A program made the position numbers and the translations under genes. A stretch of 64,000 bases of DNA from Diaporthe sp. PMI_573 (taxonomy: Eukaryota > Ascomycota > Sordariomycetes > Diaporthales > Diaporthaceae): contig JAJTUP010000032.1 of the NCBI GenBank assembly GCA_021399435.1, forward strand, positions 1 to 64,000. Direction: 5' to 3'. Under the pieces are notes generated by a model. It saw nothing but the letters and a program-made list of their open reading frames with translations, searched no databases and had not been told where the DNA came from. Within the stretch, counting starts at the first letter, position 1, and every line of letters starts with the position of its first letter. Below, one piece after another: positions 11,675 to 21,045 of the stretch.

Positions 11675-12138
11675 GATAATAGGGAGTTAAGTGTTGGGAT
11701 AATGGGAGCTTTTTTTTTTATTTTTTTTATTCGTAGGCTGTCCCGGCTGCCTTGGGGCGGCTATGTAGCTAGAACTCCCAATACAGGTGGATAGATATAT
11801 AGCTCCCTAACGATTAGGAAGCAGTGGGGCGGGGCTGTGACTCGGCGTATTTGTAGACGGCCTCCAACACGGTGTTGCGACCCTCCGGGCCCTCCAGTAA
11901 CGGCAGGGGAACGTTGAAGTCTAGCGCGATGGCGGCCACCTAGAAGTCGGTCAGGCCTGATTATGTTTACGAGGTTACGGTGGCAAATGGGACTCACAGA
12001 TAACCAACTTGAATTACGAATCAATATCGCCAACTTTCGATAATTGCTGCGCGTAAGTAGTTTCCAGTAGATTCTATTCGCCACAGATGACATAGGATAT
12101 AAATAGCACTTAGGAGGAGGTGGTGGGTGGGGTGGAGG
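11675..12138. other. Spacer between a hypothetical ORF and the ankyrin relic
   Basis: Contains T-rich tracts near 11711-11729. No coding or RNA feature seen. Confidence 0.4.
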
Positions 12139-13440
12139 TCAAGGTGGTATAGTCGACGAAAGTTGTGCTCTCTGTTTGAGCAGCCGCACGACGGCCTCGT
12201 GTCCGTTCTCGACGGCCCACGACAGCGGCGTCCGGCCACAGTTGTCCTTCGCCTCGGTGGCGGCGCCCTTGTCGAGGAGCAGCCGCACGATGGCCTTGTA
12301 TCCCCTTGTGGCGGCCAACAACAGCGGCGTCCAGCCGTTATTATCTTTCGCCTCGGTGGCAGCGCCGTTGTCGAGGAGCAGCCACACAACGGCCTCATAT
12401 TTATTCGCAGCAGCCCACAACAGCGGCATCCAGCCATAGTTGTCCTTCGCCTCAGTGGTGGCGCCGTTGTCGAGGAGCAGCCACACGACGGCCTCATGTC
12501 CCTTCTCGGCGGCCAACAACAGCGGCGTCCGGCCGTTGAACTTGTCCTTCGCCTCGGTGGCGGGGCCCTTGTCGAGGAGCAGCCGCACGATGGCCTTGTG
12601 TCCCCTTGCGGCGGCCCACAACAGCGGCGTCTGGCAGTTCTTATCGTTTGCCTCGATGGCGGCACCCTTGTCAAGGAGCAGCCGCACGACGGCCTCGTGT
12701 CCCTTCTCGGCAGCATACGACAGCGGCGTCCGGCCATCCTTGTCCTTTGACTTGATGTCGGCGTTGCGCTTGCCCGAAGCAAGGACAAAAGCAAGGATAA
12801 TCTCGTCGCCACCCTCTGCCAGATATGAGAGGAGGTTTCGTTTTCGTGAAAACTTGAAGTCGCGTCCAATATCGGCTTGTTTATTTCCATCCTGGTAATA
12901 TTGTTCACACAGGCCGTGAAGTGGAGACGTTAGGGGCTCAGAACCCGCCTGGGCTTTTAAAAGTGCTCAGACCACTTCACAACTGCCGGTAGCTAGCGCG
13001 GCAAAAATTGGCGGGCCATAACGCTCATCTTCTACTTTAAAGCAGGATAGGTTGTCTGGGTGACAGCTAATAAGATTCCCCAAATTATATTCCGCCAATA
13101 GATATAGAAGACTTGCTTTAGCAGTATGTTGGCGTACGTTATATTTCTCAAATAGGTTGTCAAGCTTAATCCAGTCTGCAAGGGGAAAGGTCTAGAGAGA
13201 ATTTGTCTAGCTAGCGCCGCCCCCTTCTGCTGCATCTGCATGGTAGAGGATATTTCGTACAGCGTAGTCTAGGAACAGAAATGCTTTATCTGCCAATTGG
13301 CGGGCTTCTGCAGCTTGCTGGGACAATGCTTTTAGAAGTTGTTAAACGGAAACGCTCGTGTGGGCGCTGCACGCAAGGAGTTACCCTAGACTTGGCACTA
13401 GATTTTCTCTATGTGCCTATGGGGCGTGCACGCCGGCAGA
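12139..13440 (-). pseudogene. Relic of an ankyrin-repeat protein gene (probably the C-terminal half of a NLR-type gene)
   Basis: One uninterrupted minus-strand phase, with no frameshift, reads protein-like sequence from about 13440 to the TGA at 12139. It contains QQAAEARQLADKAFLFLDYA, then PLADWIKLDNLFEKYNVRQH, then ERYGPPIFAALATGSCEVV, then a capping helix and six ankyrin repeats of the pattern GRTPLSYAAEKGHEAVVRLL. In-frame stops occur at 13417-13419 (TAG), 13381-13383 (TAA), 13342-13344 (TAA), 13207-13209 (TAG), 13192-13194 (TAG) and 12967-12969 (TGA). The TAA/TAG codons sit where Gln is expected in most cases, as CpA to TpA change would give, and the TGA fits CGA. Fungal proteins with this tail usually carry an N-terminal NACHT NTPase; none was found upstream. 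The ankyrin repeats themselves are stop-free, so a truncated product from a later start cannot be excluded. Confidence 0.7.
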
Positions 13441-14143
13441 TGAGTTTGGTGGCCGTGAGTCGATTTTTTGGGCTATTGTAAGACCCTAACTTCGTACCTC
13501 TGCCTTCCCCTTATTTCTTACCCAAAAAGCATGTAACTTAGTTCATTAGATAGCCTGATTTCTGAAGTTTATCTGTATTTAGTTTGGTTACTGTTAGGGT
13601 TAGGGTTGGCTGGTTATTTAAAGTCAAAGATAGTGGGTCTGAAGGGCGAATTTTCCGGCCTCACTATTCCTGCACTAGAGCTAACTGCAGTGTGCCCAAG
13701 GGTGAGATAATGTCGGAGGGACTGTGAGGAGGGCTGACAGAAGCCTACTCAAATTTAATGCAAAGTTGTCCAGACCATTCTCAAACGTCCCAATTCGCCT
13801 CAGTGCATCTTACTACGACCCTGCCGTACACACACACACACTGCTGAAGGCACAAACCTTCAGATGTTTAAAGACCAGCCAGCAATTGTCACAAATATGT
13901 TAGAATCACTAGAAGCCTATAGGTTGTAAGAGGATAAAGGAGATTGTGCTTAGCATGCTATTTAGCAGGCATCCCAACTTTTCTTCCTAGCAGTTAAGCG
14001 AACTTTGAAAAACCCCGCATCCCACTATTCTTCCATTTCCTTGTCCCAGCTATCCTTTAACCGCTTAGACCTATTACATTAATGTTTACTTAATGCTCCC
14101 ACCATTCCACCTAATCTATTAGCATAGTACCTATAGAATTATA
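13441..14143. other. AT-rich spacer
   Basis: No clear gene. The ankyrin relic may extend a little into its left end, but the frame is no longer recognisable. Contains a short telomere-like repeat at 13594-13607. Confidence 0.4.
13594..13607 (+). repeat. Short interstitial telomere-like tract
   Basis: TTAGGGTTAGGGTT, just over two units of the filamentous-fungal telomere repeat, inside the AT-rich decayed region. Two units can occur by chance. Confidence 0.5.
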
Positions 14144-15166
14144 ATGCCAGCTGGATACTATGACCTAAAGTCGTATAAAGAATACACTGTCGTAGTGATC
14201 TGCGCAATTAACTTCAAGATGAGCGCCATTTGCTATATGCTAGACTAAGAACATGGCCGGCTGCCTATAAAGCCAGGCAACTCAAATATGTACATCCTTG
14301 GCGAGCTTTACAGCCATAACGTTGTCCTTACCTACCTCCCTGGAATCCAAGGGAAAGGTGCTGCTATAATCGTGGCTACCAACATGGCTTATACATTTCC
14401 TTACGTTAAGTAGAGATTTCTTATAGGCATTGGAGGAGGCATGCCCAGCAATAAACACAATGTTCGCCTTAGTGATGTGGTTATCGGTATGCCTAAGAGC
14501 ACATATAGCGGCATTGTACAATATAATCTCAGCAAGGACACTAAGGACGGCTTTTAACTTAAGGGATTTCTGTTGGCCCCACCTATAATCCTAAGAAATG
14601 CCGTCATACTGATGCGGTCCAATCACTTGACTATGGAGAACAAGGTTAAAGAGTTTCTATTGCAAATGCTACAAAGGTTCCCACGCCTCTCCATCTACAC
14701 ACACCCATCCACTAAGCTTGATGTCCTCTTTAAGCCAGGCTATCCTTATATTCCTAGCCAATCAACATGCGTAGAGTGCAACCCAGCCAAGGCAGTTGCA
14801 TAATCTTGCTGTCCCTCCAATCTCCCTAAGATGCACTACAGCCTAATTGCCTCAGGGGATCATGTTGTCAAGAGTGCCACGAAGAGGAACCTGGCTGTCC
14901 AAGATGTAGGCAACATACTCTACTTTAAGATGGAAGCGGCGGGCATTGCGACCAAGTTCCCATGCATCGTCATTCGCAGCATCTCCAACTATGCAGACTC
15001 ACATAAGAACAACGGTTGGCACCACTACGCAGCGGCTGCTGCCGCCGCTTGTGCGAAGGAGCTGCTCTCCTACCTCAACCCAGAGAAGCTTTTGCCCAGC
15101 ATGGCGCCTCCCCTTCCATCCGGCCTAGGGTCACCCGCTAACAGCAGCAGTAAGCCGGACGCTTGA
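14144..15166 (+). pseudogene. RIP-like relic of a PNP/UDP phosphorylase-domain protein
   Basis: From ATG 14144 to TGA 15166 a single phase holds 340 codons with four stops (TAA 14246, TAG 14411, TAA 14555, TAA 14801) and no frameshift. Segments match the fungal nucleoside-phosphorylase-like effector domain: YTVVVICAINFKMSAICYML, then NMYILGELYSHNVVLTYLPG, then FLIGIGGGMP, then HYSLIASGDHVVKSATKRNL, then YFKMEAAGIATKFPCIVIRS, and ISNYADSHKNNGWHHYAAAA. The TAG at 14411 sits in a slot where Trp is plausible and the TAA at 14555 where Gln is plausible, as CpA to TpA changes would produce. The region is strongly AT-biased except at its 3' end. In intact fungal proteins this domain often precedes NACHT or NB-ARC domains; here it stands alone and stops after a Pro/Ser-rich tail. 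Confidence 0.75.
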
Positions 15167-15898
15167 TCTGGCTTTCATGGTGTAGGAGTCCATCACTCTG
15201 GCTTTGGGAATTTCTCTATTAGAAGGGACTTGCAAATTGGTAGGAACTAATTTTGTAGCAGTTGGATAGCTTTATCATTCTAACCACACCCTCTTTTACC
15301 TTACCACAGCAAGGCGGAATTAAGATGTAAAGAACTGTTTACGCATGGAGAATAATCCTGCAGTTGGAGGAACCCAGTTTCGCTAAGAGCTATAATTACT
15401 TCCCTAATCTCTTGCGTAAAGATGCTACATGGTCTTAAAACCCATGGTGCTAGCACGTTAGTTTATAACACTATCCCCCTTCTTACTTCCTTTATCCTTA
15501 AAGGTTCATTTATAAGTCTTCCGTATATCATTTGTGCGTTTGTTTATACCTTCCTAATTCGTTATGTCCAGCAAGGCTACGCAACCTTAGGTTTCAAAAC
15601 CGTCCTACCGTTCTAAAAAGGTTGAGCAGCATGATTCCCTTCTTACTATAAAAAGCTTAAAATAAACTACATTATAGCACTTATTAAATAGTAAATTAGT
15701 TTTTAATTAATTAATAATTTAAACAATATTTTTAAGTCTAATAATATATAAGTTTTCTCTATAGAATAATATTTTTATTTATAATAGTTTCTTATATTAA
15801 ATATTCTAGGCCTAAATCTACTTTTTACTAGTTTTTACTGTTTTGTAAATATAATTCCACGGCTCGTTCTTTCTTCTACGAAGCAATTAAGTTATATA
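15167..15898. other. AT-rich stretch without genes
   Basis: Very AT-rich, especially 15650-15850, with many TA steps. No coding frame of note; looks like heavily mutated non-coding DNA. Confidence 0.5.
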
Positions 15899-15985
15899 CT
15901 CTGGATAGCTCAGTTGGCAGAGCGATGGACTGTAATTGTTGTATTAGCCATCCACAGGTCGCGTGTTCAAATCACGCTCCGGAGA
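15899..15985 (+). tRNA. tRNA-Tyr (anticodon GTA) with a 14-nt intron
   Basis: A full cloverleaf can be drawn. The acceptor stem is CTCTGGA with TCCGGAG (one U-G pair). The D arm is GCTC..GAGC, the anticodon stem ATGGA with TCCAC, and the anticodon GTA is at 15932-15934. A 14-nt intron (15936-15949) lies after position 37, where tRNA-Tyr introns sit. The T arm is GCGTG-TTCAAAT-CACGC and the discriminator A is at 15985. The pair 27-43 is A-C, a mismatch at the foot of the anticodon stem, so the gene may be slightly decayed. Oligo-T follows within 10 nt. Confidence 0.85.
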
Positions 15986-15994
15986 CTTAATATC

Positions 15995-16014
15995 TTTTTT
16001 TATCCTTTTTTTTT
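15995..16014 (+). terminator. RNA polymerase III oligo-T terminator of tRNA-Tyr
   Basis: Seven Ts (15995-16001) and a second longer T run (from 16006) directly follow the tRNA 3' end, as expected for Pol III termination. Confidence 0.7.
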
Positions 16015-16548
16015 GAGAAGCATGCCTTCTATTAGAAACTTTAATCCTTTTTTTCCTGCTCCATTTATTCCTAGAGAACCCTTGGGATAAGCTCCCTATT
16101 TTGCTTAATATAATAGTAGGACGGGCAATTTGAAGGCCTGAGTCACATGGCGAAGGCACTTTAACGGTGCTTGACCGCGTCAGACTAGAGCTCGTGCCTT
16201 GCAATAGTTTCGACCTTGACGGGCCGGTCCATTTCAAGGTTGAGAGCTTGTCACAGCGCCGGCGCGAATAGCGGAGACTACGGCTCAACACTAAGACTTA
16301 TAGTGCGAAGTAGTGGCATCTAACAGAGCACTGGTTTGTAGAAGTAAATTGGAAAGTCACTATTTAAAGCCTTGCATAGCGAATCTTACTGTTATCGTCG
16401 ATAAGACACATTGTTCCTTGTCCTTATAGGACACTCATTGCCGTTCCAGCTTAGTAGGTGGTTTCGTTTTTAATCCGTGTACGTACGCTTCTTAAGCAAT
16501 ATGTAGGCGGTCCCTTCATACAGTGGTAAACGCTTAAACACCCCAGCG

Positions 16549-16574
16549 TTTTTTTTTTTTTTTTAAAAAAAAAA
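16549..16574. repeat. Self-complementary T16A10 tract
   Basis: Sixteen Ts directly followed by ten As, a perfect short palindrome that can form a hairpin; resembles poly(dA-dT) or a retro-insertion tail. No element was recognised around it. Confidence 0.8.
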
Positions 16575-16953
16575 CAATGCCGATAACAGTGGGTTTAGAA
16601 TGCGATTGTGGCACGTGGCCCAGCCAGCTTAGTAGAGGAACTCAAAGAATACAAATAGTCCATGATAGTAGGACGACTATTTATTACAGTCTTTTGGCCG
16701 GGACACACCAGCTTAATATATAGCAGTAGCTAATCCTGTGTTACTTGTCTTGCAAATAATAAGGATAGGCAATAAATACGGCTTTTATGCACCTACATCT
16801 ATATTGAAGGCCAACAAGCCTGATTATCTCTATGCTTCCCTGAGCAACACCAGTGCATGACCTATTGGCACCAAGAATGAGAGTTACACATACCAAAGTT
16901 GAAGGAGTCTAGAGTAGAGTGTATTTGACCCAGTCTCTATCTTTACACATAAT

Positions 16954-17949
16954 TCATGGCCAGACCTCGACCTTCTCCCACCCACCAATGACCTCACCAC
17001 CAGCCCTCGTGGCCTTTGCGTCCGGGCCGACGAACGTGTAGACAAACCGCGTCTGGTTGTCAGGATCCTTACCATCCCACGTGTCAACCTCCTCGGGGAC
17101 GATGACCACGACGCGGAAGTTCCTCCCGGCGACCTCGTCCCCGAGCAGCTCGTCGCCGACCTTCTGCCCCAGCCCCTCCCCTGGGCCGGGCTCCTGGGCC
17201 CTCGGCGTGCCCGGCGGAGGGTTCTTGAAGCTGCCCCGCATCCCGGGGCTCAGGTTCCCAAACTGGGCCTCGACCTCCTTCTCCCAGCTCCATCTCTCGC
17301 TGCCGCTGGGGGTGGTGGTGGGCCGCATCCTCGCCGAGATGGCGTCCCGCGCCGCCTTGGCACCGGGACTGCTCGCCGCGTTGTCGCCGCCGGCCCCGCC
17401 GATGTCGGCGTGGGAGAGCACCCAGGCGTGCCCGCGCAGGCGCCACTGCGTCCCCGCCTCCGCGACCCAGAACATGGCCTCGACGGGGCCGCCGCCGCCC
17501 GAGGAGGAAGAGACGGGGGAGTCGCCCGTCTCGCCCGAGGCGAACAGCTCGGGCACCTTGGCCATGCGGGCGTCCGTGGTCAGCGTCAGGCAGTCGGACT
17601 CGTAGGCGTCCGGGTTGCGCTCGGCGTTGTTCTTGTCGTTGGGCGGGAGGGAGGCCCACATGCCGCGGAAGACGCAGGTGCGGCCCCTCGGCTCGGCCTG
17701 CGAGGAACCGGAGCCCGGGTGCAGGGAGGTGAATGTGAAGGTGGGCGAGTCGAGCTTGCTGATGTGGTCCAGGAGCTGGGCGCGCCATGGGGCGGCGGCG
17801 GCGGGTGCCTGGGCTGCCATCTTGGTGAGTTGGGAGGTTATGTTTATGAGCCTTTGGCTGGTCTTGCTTGGGCTGGTCGTCGAAGATGCAGATGACTTGA
17901 GAGGCGGGACCGTCTTCAGTACGGCTCGTGAGGTCAGGCTGGCATTCAT
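16954..17949 (-). CDS. Pyridoxamine 5'-phosphate oxidase-like FMN-binding protein (Alr4036 family)
   Basis: Single-exon frame of 331 codons. The core begins APWRAQLLDHISKLDSPTFT and contains RTCVFRGMWASLP, SDCLTLTTDARMAKVPELF, EAMFWVAEAGTQWRLRGHAW, EAQFGNLSPGMRGSFKNPPP and NFRVVVIVPEEVDTW. This matches the fungal pyridoxamine-phosphate-oxidase family of the Alr4036 type, which binds FMN in a split-barrel fold; the true substrate of these proteins is not settled. The first 43 residues (MNASLTSRAVLKTVPPLKSS onward) are rich in Ser, Thr and basic residues with no Asp or Glu, so may be a mitochondrial targeting peptide. A second Met at 17820 (MAAQAPAAAAPW) would remove it. It is a stand-alone gene divergent from the PI-PLC gene. 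GC-rich coding contrasts with the AT-rich block to its left. Confidence 0.8.
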   Translation of the reverse strand: MNASLTSRAVLKTVPPLKSSASSTTSPSKTSQRLINITSQLTKMAAQAPAAAAPWRAQLLDHISKLDSPTFTFTSLHPGSGSSQAEPRGRTCVFRGMWASLPPNDKNNAERNPDAYESDCLTLTTDARMAKVPELFASGETGDSPVSSSSGGGGPVEAMFWVAEAGTQWRLRGHAWVLSHADIGGAGGDNAASSPGAKAARDAISARMRPTTTPSGSERWSWEKEVEAQFGNLSPGMRGSFKNPPPGTPRAQEPGPGEGLGQKVGDELLGDEVAGRNFRVVVIVPEEVDTWDGKDPDNQTRFVYTFVGPDAKATRAGGEVIGGWEKVEVWP

Positions 17950-18423
17950 TCAGCTTGACCCTTGAAGGCTGCGGCGATATTATTGCGCGTTACTCATGTA
18001 CTGAATATGTACTTGAATGAGTGACGTTTGAGACTACACATGGTTAGTCAAGGCTGCAGGGCTTTGTCAACGTCGTCGATGATTCATGACGTCTTGTTGA
18101 TGAGGACAGACCAAGTACACAGCAATGCTACGAGAGAAGAGCCCTGAAACGGTTTCGCGAGACGAGGCAGGTGGGGTTTTGTGCTGGAGCCAGAATTGAT
18201 CACAACATCCAAGCTCCGGGAGCATCAACCTTATTATGAGATGTCATGGATGGGCTCGCTGGTCGGATGAGTGATGCCATTGAGGAGCTTGTGCGGCGGG
18301 GACACAAGCAGTTGAAGTTAAGGGTTAGGACCTGCTCCATTGGAGAGAGATCAATTCATCACATGGCCACCTGAGCATCTACTTTCTTCTTGACCTCTCG
18401 GTACATGTTTGGTATCGTGAATC

Positions 18424-18840
18424 TCATTCTGGGGGTTGCCTTTGGAAAAGAAGACCTTGAACACTCTGATGGCCGATCATACTCCCTATTCCTTCGACTT
18501 TTCGCATCTTGGCCACGGCGTCTGACAGCGCTTGGCCACAGCCCCACCTCATTGGTGCGATCTGCCGGAGGTGATCCAGCTCAATCGATGCCCCTTCAGC
18601 CACACGGGAGATTTTGTTCAGCAAGCTGTGGTGCAAATGGCTCTCGATCTCCACCTCAATTCATCTGTCTACTGTCAAGCTTTCGTGCTTTGGGGTGATG
18701 TCTACCAGCACAGTGAGAGCGGTCAGGACATCGGGCCCGCCAACGCACCAGGCTCCGCCTGACCCCCAGGATTTATGACCGGCGCCAGCCACAAATAGAC
18801 CGTGTCAGGAAACACGCAGGTCTGATACGATCCCCGAGAA
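18424..18840 (-). pseudogene. Probable coding relic, perhaps of an M20-type metallopeptidase/amidohydrolase
   Basis: In the 0.9-kb interval between two divergent genes, one minus-strand phase reads like protein. It gives LTALTVLVDITPKHES, then VEIESHLHHSLLNKISRVAE, then IELDHLRQIAPMRWGCGQAL, and KVEGIGSMIGHQSV. A stop (TGA at 18661-18663) splits it and it ends at 18424. Helix-like spacing and a late GHQS near the position of the GHDS motif of M20 peptidases suggest that family, but this is weak recognition. No start, no complete domain and no metal-site series are present. If real, it is a fragment left by deletion or decay. Confidence 0.25.
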
Positions 18841-18852
18841 ACATTTCTCGAA

Positions 18853-21045
18853 ATGACCAGATCACCCATCACAGCACCGCCATGCGGTCTCCCGTCCTGG
18901 GATATCACGTTGGATCTCGACTCGAGAGCGCCATTAAATCCATACCTGCAAGATCCCAGCAATCCCAACATCGAGCGCAACACGGATAGTGACCCGGACA
19001 CATCCACGTCTTCAACATGGCTCCCCCAGGGCCCAAGCAAGCAGGGCTTTGTCATCCATCCGGATCGTCCACGCGAGCATTTGCGCTCCAAGGTCCCTCC
19101 ATCCATCGCCACGCACCGCGGCAGCCTGTGGATGGTCTGGACCGACTTTGACGACCAACTATGGTACAGCTCTACCGTCCCCGACGGAAAAGGCGAGACC
19201 TTCAGGCGCCCGGAGAAGTTCCCTTACCACGAGGGCAGCGGGAAGAATGGGATCCCCATGATAGCAAACCTCAATGGCGTCCTGCACGCCATCATCGTCT
19301 CAGCGGACACGGGCGCCATGGCCCACTACATCAAAGACACGGACGACGAAGGATTCGTCCACCAAGGGTCCCTACCCGAAGGCTGCGTCGCCGCAAGGGA
19401 CAGCAGGGGCCCAGCGCTCGCCGCCTTTCACAACAAGCTCTTCCTGGGCTTCATCGGCCCGGACCAGAGGCTCTCCTACAACCAGTGGGACGCCGACTCC
19501 CAGGCCTGGTCACCCACCAGCCGCATCTGCAGCGACCCAACGTTCCAGGGCAAGCCGGCAATGTTCGTGCTAAACGGGGCACTGCACGTGCTCTGCGAGG
19601 CCACCGATGCTGCCGACCCCAACGGCGGCGGCGACATCCTCGGGTACAGGTACGGCTACAGCGAGTCAGGGTGGTCATGGGACCCGACAGACGACGTATC
19701 CGAGGGCCGGGCCACGCGCGGCGTCAGCGCGGCCTCGTACGGCGGGCACGCGTACCTAGGCTTCCTCAAGGACGACGGCCAAGGCGGCGCCGACGCCGTC
19801 TACGTGACGGCGCACGGGGACAAGAAGGCGTGGGACGAGCCCGAGCGCGTGGGCGGCGGGTCCGTCCGGGCGCGGTTCGCCCCGCAGATGGCCGTCGTCA
19901 ACGGCCGGGTGCACTGCGTCTTCTCGGGGAAGTGGAAGGGGGACCTGCGGTGGTTCAGCAAGCCCGTTTTGGGTTACGACCTCACGTCGTGGATGGGCGC
20001 GCTCGAGGACGGGTTGTGGCTGAGCGCCCTCACCATCCCGGGGACGCACGACAGCTGCGCGAGGAGCAACGTGCCCTTCGTGAGGACGCAGTACCTGAGC
20101 GTCTCGCAGCAGCTGGCGATGGGCATACGGTTCCTGGACCTGCGGCTGAGGAGGCACGACGACGGGAGGCTGTACTGCTACCACGGCGGGGTCCCCATCA
20201 ACATGCCCAAGGGCCTGTCGTTCGAGAGCGTCATGGACGAGGTGTGGGAGTTCGTCGGACCAAAAGAAGACGGAAAAGGGGCCACGGAGACGGTCCTGAT
20301 CTCCATCAACAACGACGACAGGTCAAAGGGGCAAAAGGCCAACCCGAAGCCCTTCTATGACGCCGTCAAGGAGGCCATCGACAGCACGCCCGCCTACGAG
20401 GACGGGTCCGGGGGCAGCAGCAGCAGCAGCAGGTGGTACACGGAGCCCCTGACGGCTCGGCTGGGCGACGTCCGGGGCAAGGCCGTGCTCCTGCGGCGGT
20501 ACTACGGGGACGCGGACGTCCCGCCCACGGAGAGGATGGGCCTCGACCTCGAGGAGTGGGAGCAGGACAACCCGGACTTCACGATCGTCACGCCGAGCGG
20601 GGTGAGGGTGCGGCTGCAGGACAAGTGGAAGTACTCGAAGCGCAGCGGGCTCGAGGAGCTGGTGGAATCCAAGCTGGGCCACGTGCGGAGGATGATGGAG
20701 GTGGCGGCGGGGACGCTGGCGGACGACAACGACGCGGACGGGAACGGGCCCCCTTCGGACCCCGACAAGACGTGGTTCATCAACTTCTGCTCCGCGGTCG
20801 GCGAGCCGGTCGAGCACGGCGAGGTCGCCGAGGCCAAGTGGATCGCCGTCGGGGCCCACAGGAACCTGCACTTCTTTGGCAGGTGGATCGAGGGCGTCAA
20901 CGTCAGGACGAGGGATTACCTCCGCGAGCTGGACGAAGGGGCCGGCAGGGGAGGGACCAGGAGGCTGGGGGTGATCAACCTGGATTACCCTGAGCTTCCT
21001 GAGGATAGTGATCTGGTGGCGCGGCTGATCGAGACGAATTTCTGA
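18853..21045 (+). CDS. Phosphatidylinositol-specific phospholipase C X-domain protein with N-terminal propeller-like region
   Basis: Single exon, 730 codons. Residues about 60-370 form repeated beta-sheet modules (HRGSLWMVWTDFDDQLWYSS, then LNGVLHAIIVSADTGAMAHY, then NKLFLGFIGPDQRLSYNQWD), like a beta-propeller or lectin fold. Residues about 385-720 are a bacterial-type PI-PLC X domain. The first catalytic His is in IPGTHDSCA (H399), followed by QQLAMGIRFLDLRLR and the second His in YCYHGGVPIN (H444). The two-His layout fits cleavage of phosphatidylinositol or GPI-type lipids by the cyclic-phosphate mechanism. No Y or C2 domain, so it is not the eukaryotic PLC-delta type. No signal peptide is seen at the chosen start, which suggests a cytosolic protein or non-classical secretion. 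The start is the first in-frame ATG. Confidence 0.85.
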   Translation: MTRSPITAPPCGLPSWDITLDLDSRAPLNPYLQDPSNPNIERNTDSDPDTSTSSTWLPQGPSKQGFVIHPDRPREHLRSKVPPSIATHRGSLWMVWTDFDDQLWYSSTVPDGKGETFRRPEKFPYHEGSGKNGIPMIANLNGVLHAIIVSADTGAMAHYIKDTDDEGFVHQGSLPEGCVAARDSRGPALAAFHNKLFLGFIGPDQRLSYNQWDADSQAWSPTSRICSDPTFQGKPAMFVLNGALHVLCEATDAADPNGGGDILGYRYGYSESGWSWDPTDDVSEGRATRGVSAASYGGHAYLGFLKDDGQGGADAVYVTAHGDKKAWDEPERVGGGSVRARFAPQMAVVNGRVHCVFSGKWKGDLRWFSKPVLGYDLTSWMGALEDGLWLSALTIPGTHDSCARSNVPFVRTQYLSVSQQLAMGIRFLDLRLRRHDDGRLYCYHGGVPINMPKGLSFESVMDEVWEFVGPKEDGKGATETVLISINNDDRSKGQKANPKPFYDAVKEAIDSTPAYEDGSGGSSSSSRWYTEPLTARLGDVRGKAVLLRRYYGDADVPPTERMGLDLEEWEQDNPDFTIVTPSGVRVRLQDKWKYSKRSGLEELVESKLGHVRRMMEVAAGTLADDNDADGNGPPSDPDKTWFINFCSAVGEPVEHGEVAEAKWIAVGAHRNLHFFGRWIEGVNVRTRDYLRELDEGAGRGGTRRLGVINLDYPELPEDSDLVARLIETNF

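Larger units (their letters stand above)
15986..16953. other. Spacer between tRNA and oxidase-like gene
   Basis: No supported gene apart from the terminator. A 26-bp T16A10 palindromic tract lies at 16549-16574. The AT-rich accessory zone ends here, and composition becomes GC-rich at 16.95 kb. Confidence 0.45.

Noticed and set aside
13594..13607. Telomere-like tract as a chromosome-end fusion scar
   Set aside because: Only about two units and no inverted partner; chance is sufficient.
15944..16291. 115-codon minus-strand frame ending in ERDLNTRPVDG
   Set aside because: Its end is the antisense of the tRNA-Tyr, a common false ORF.
17084..17788. 234-codon minus-strand frame, Arg/Pro-rich
   Set aside because: Shifted-frame shadow of the Alr4036-type gene, which alone shows family motifs.
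19161..20360. 399-codon plus-strand frame, Arg/Pro-rich
   Set aside because: Shifted-frame shadow of the GC-rich PI-PLC gene.
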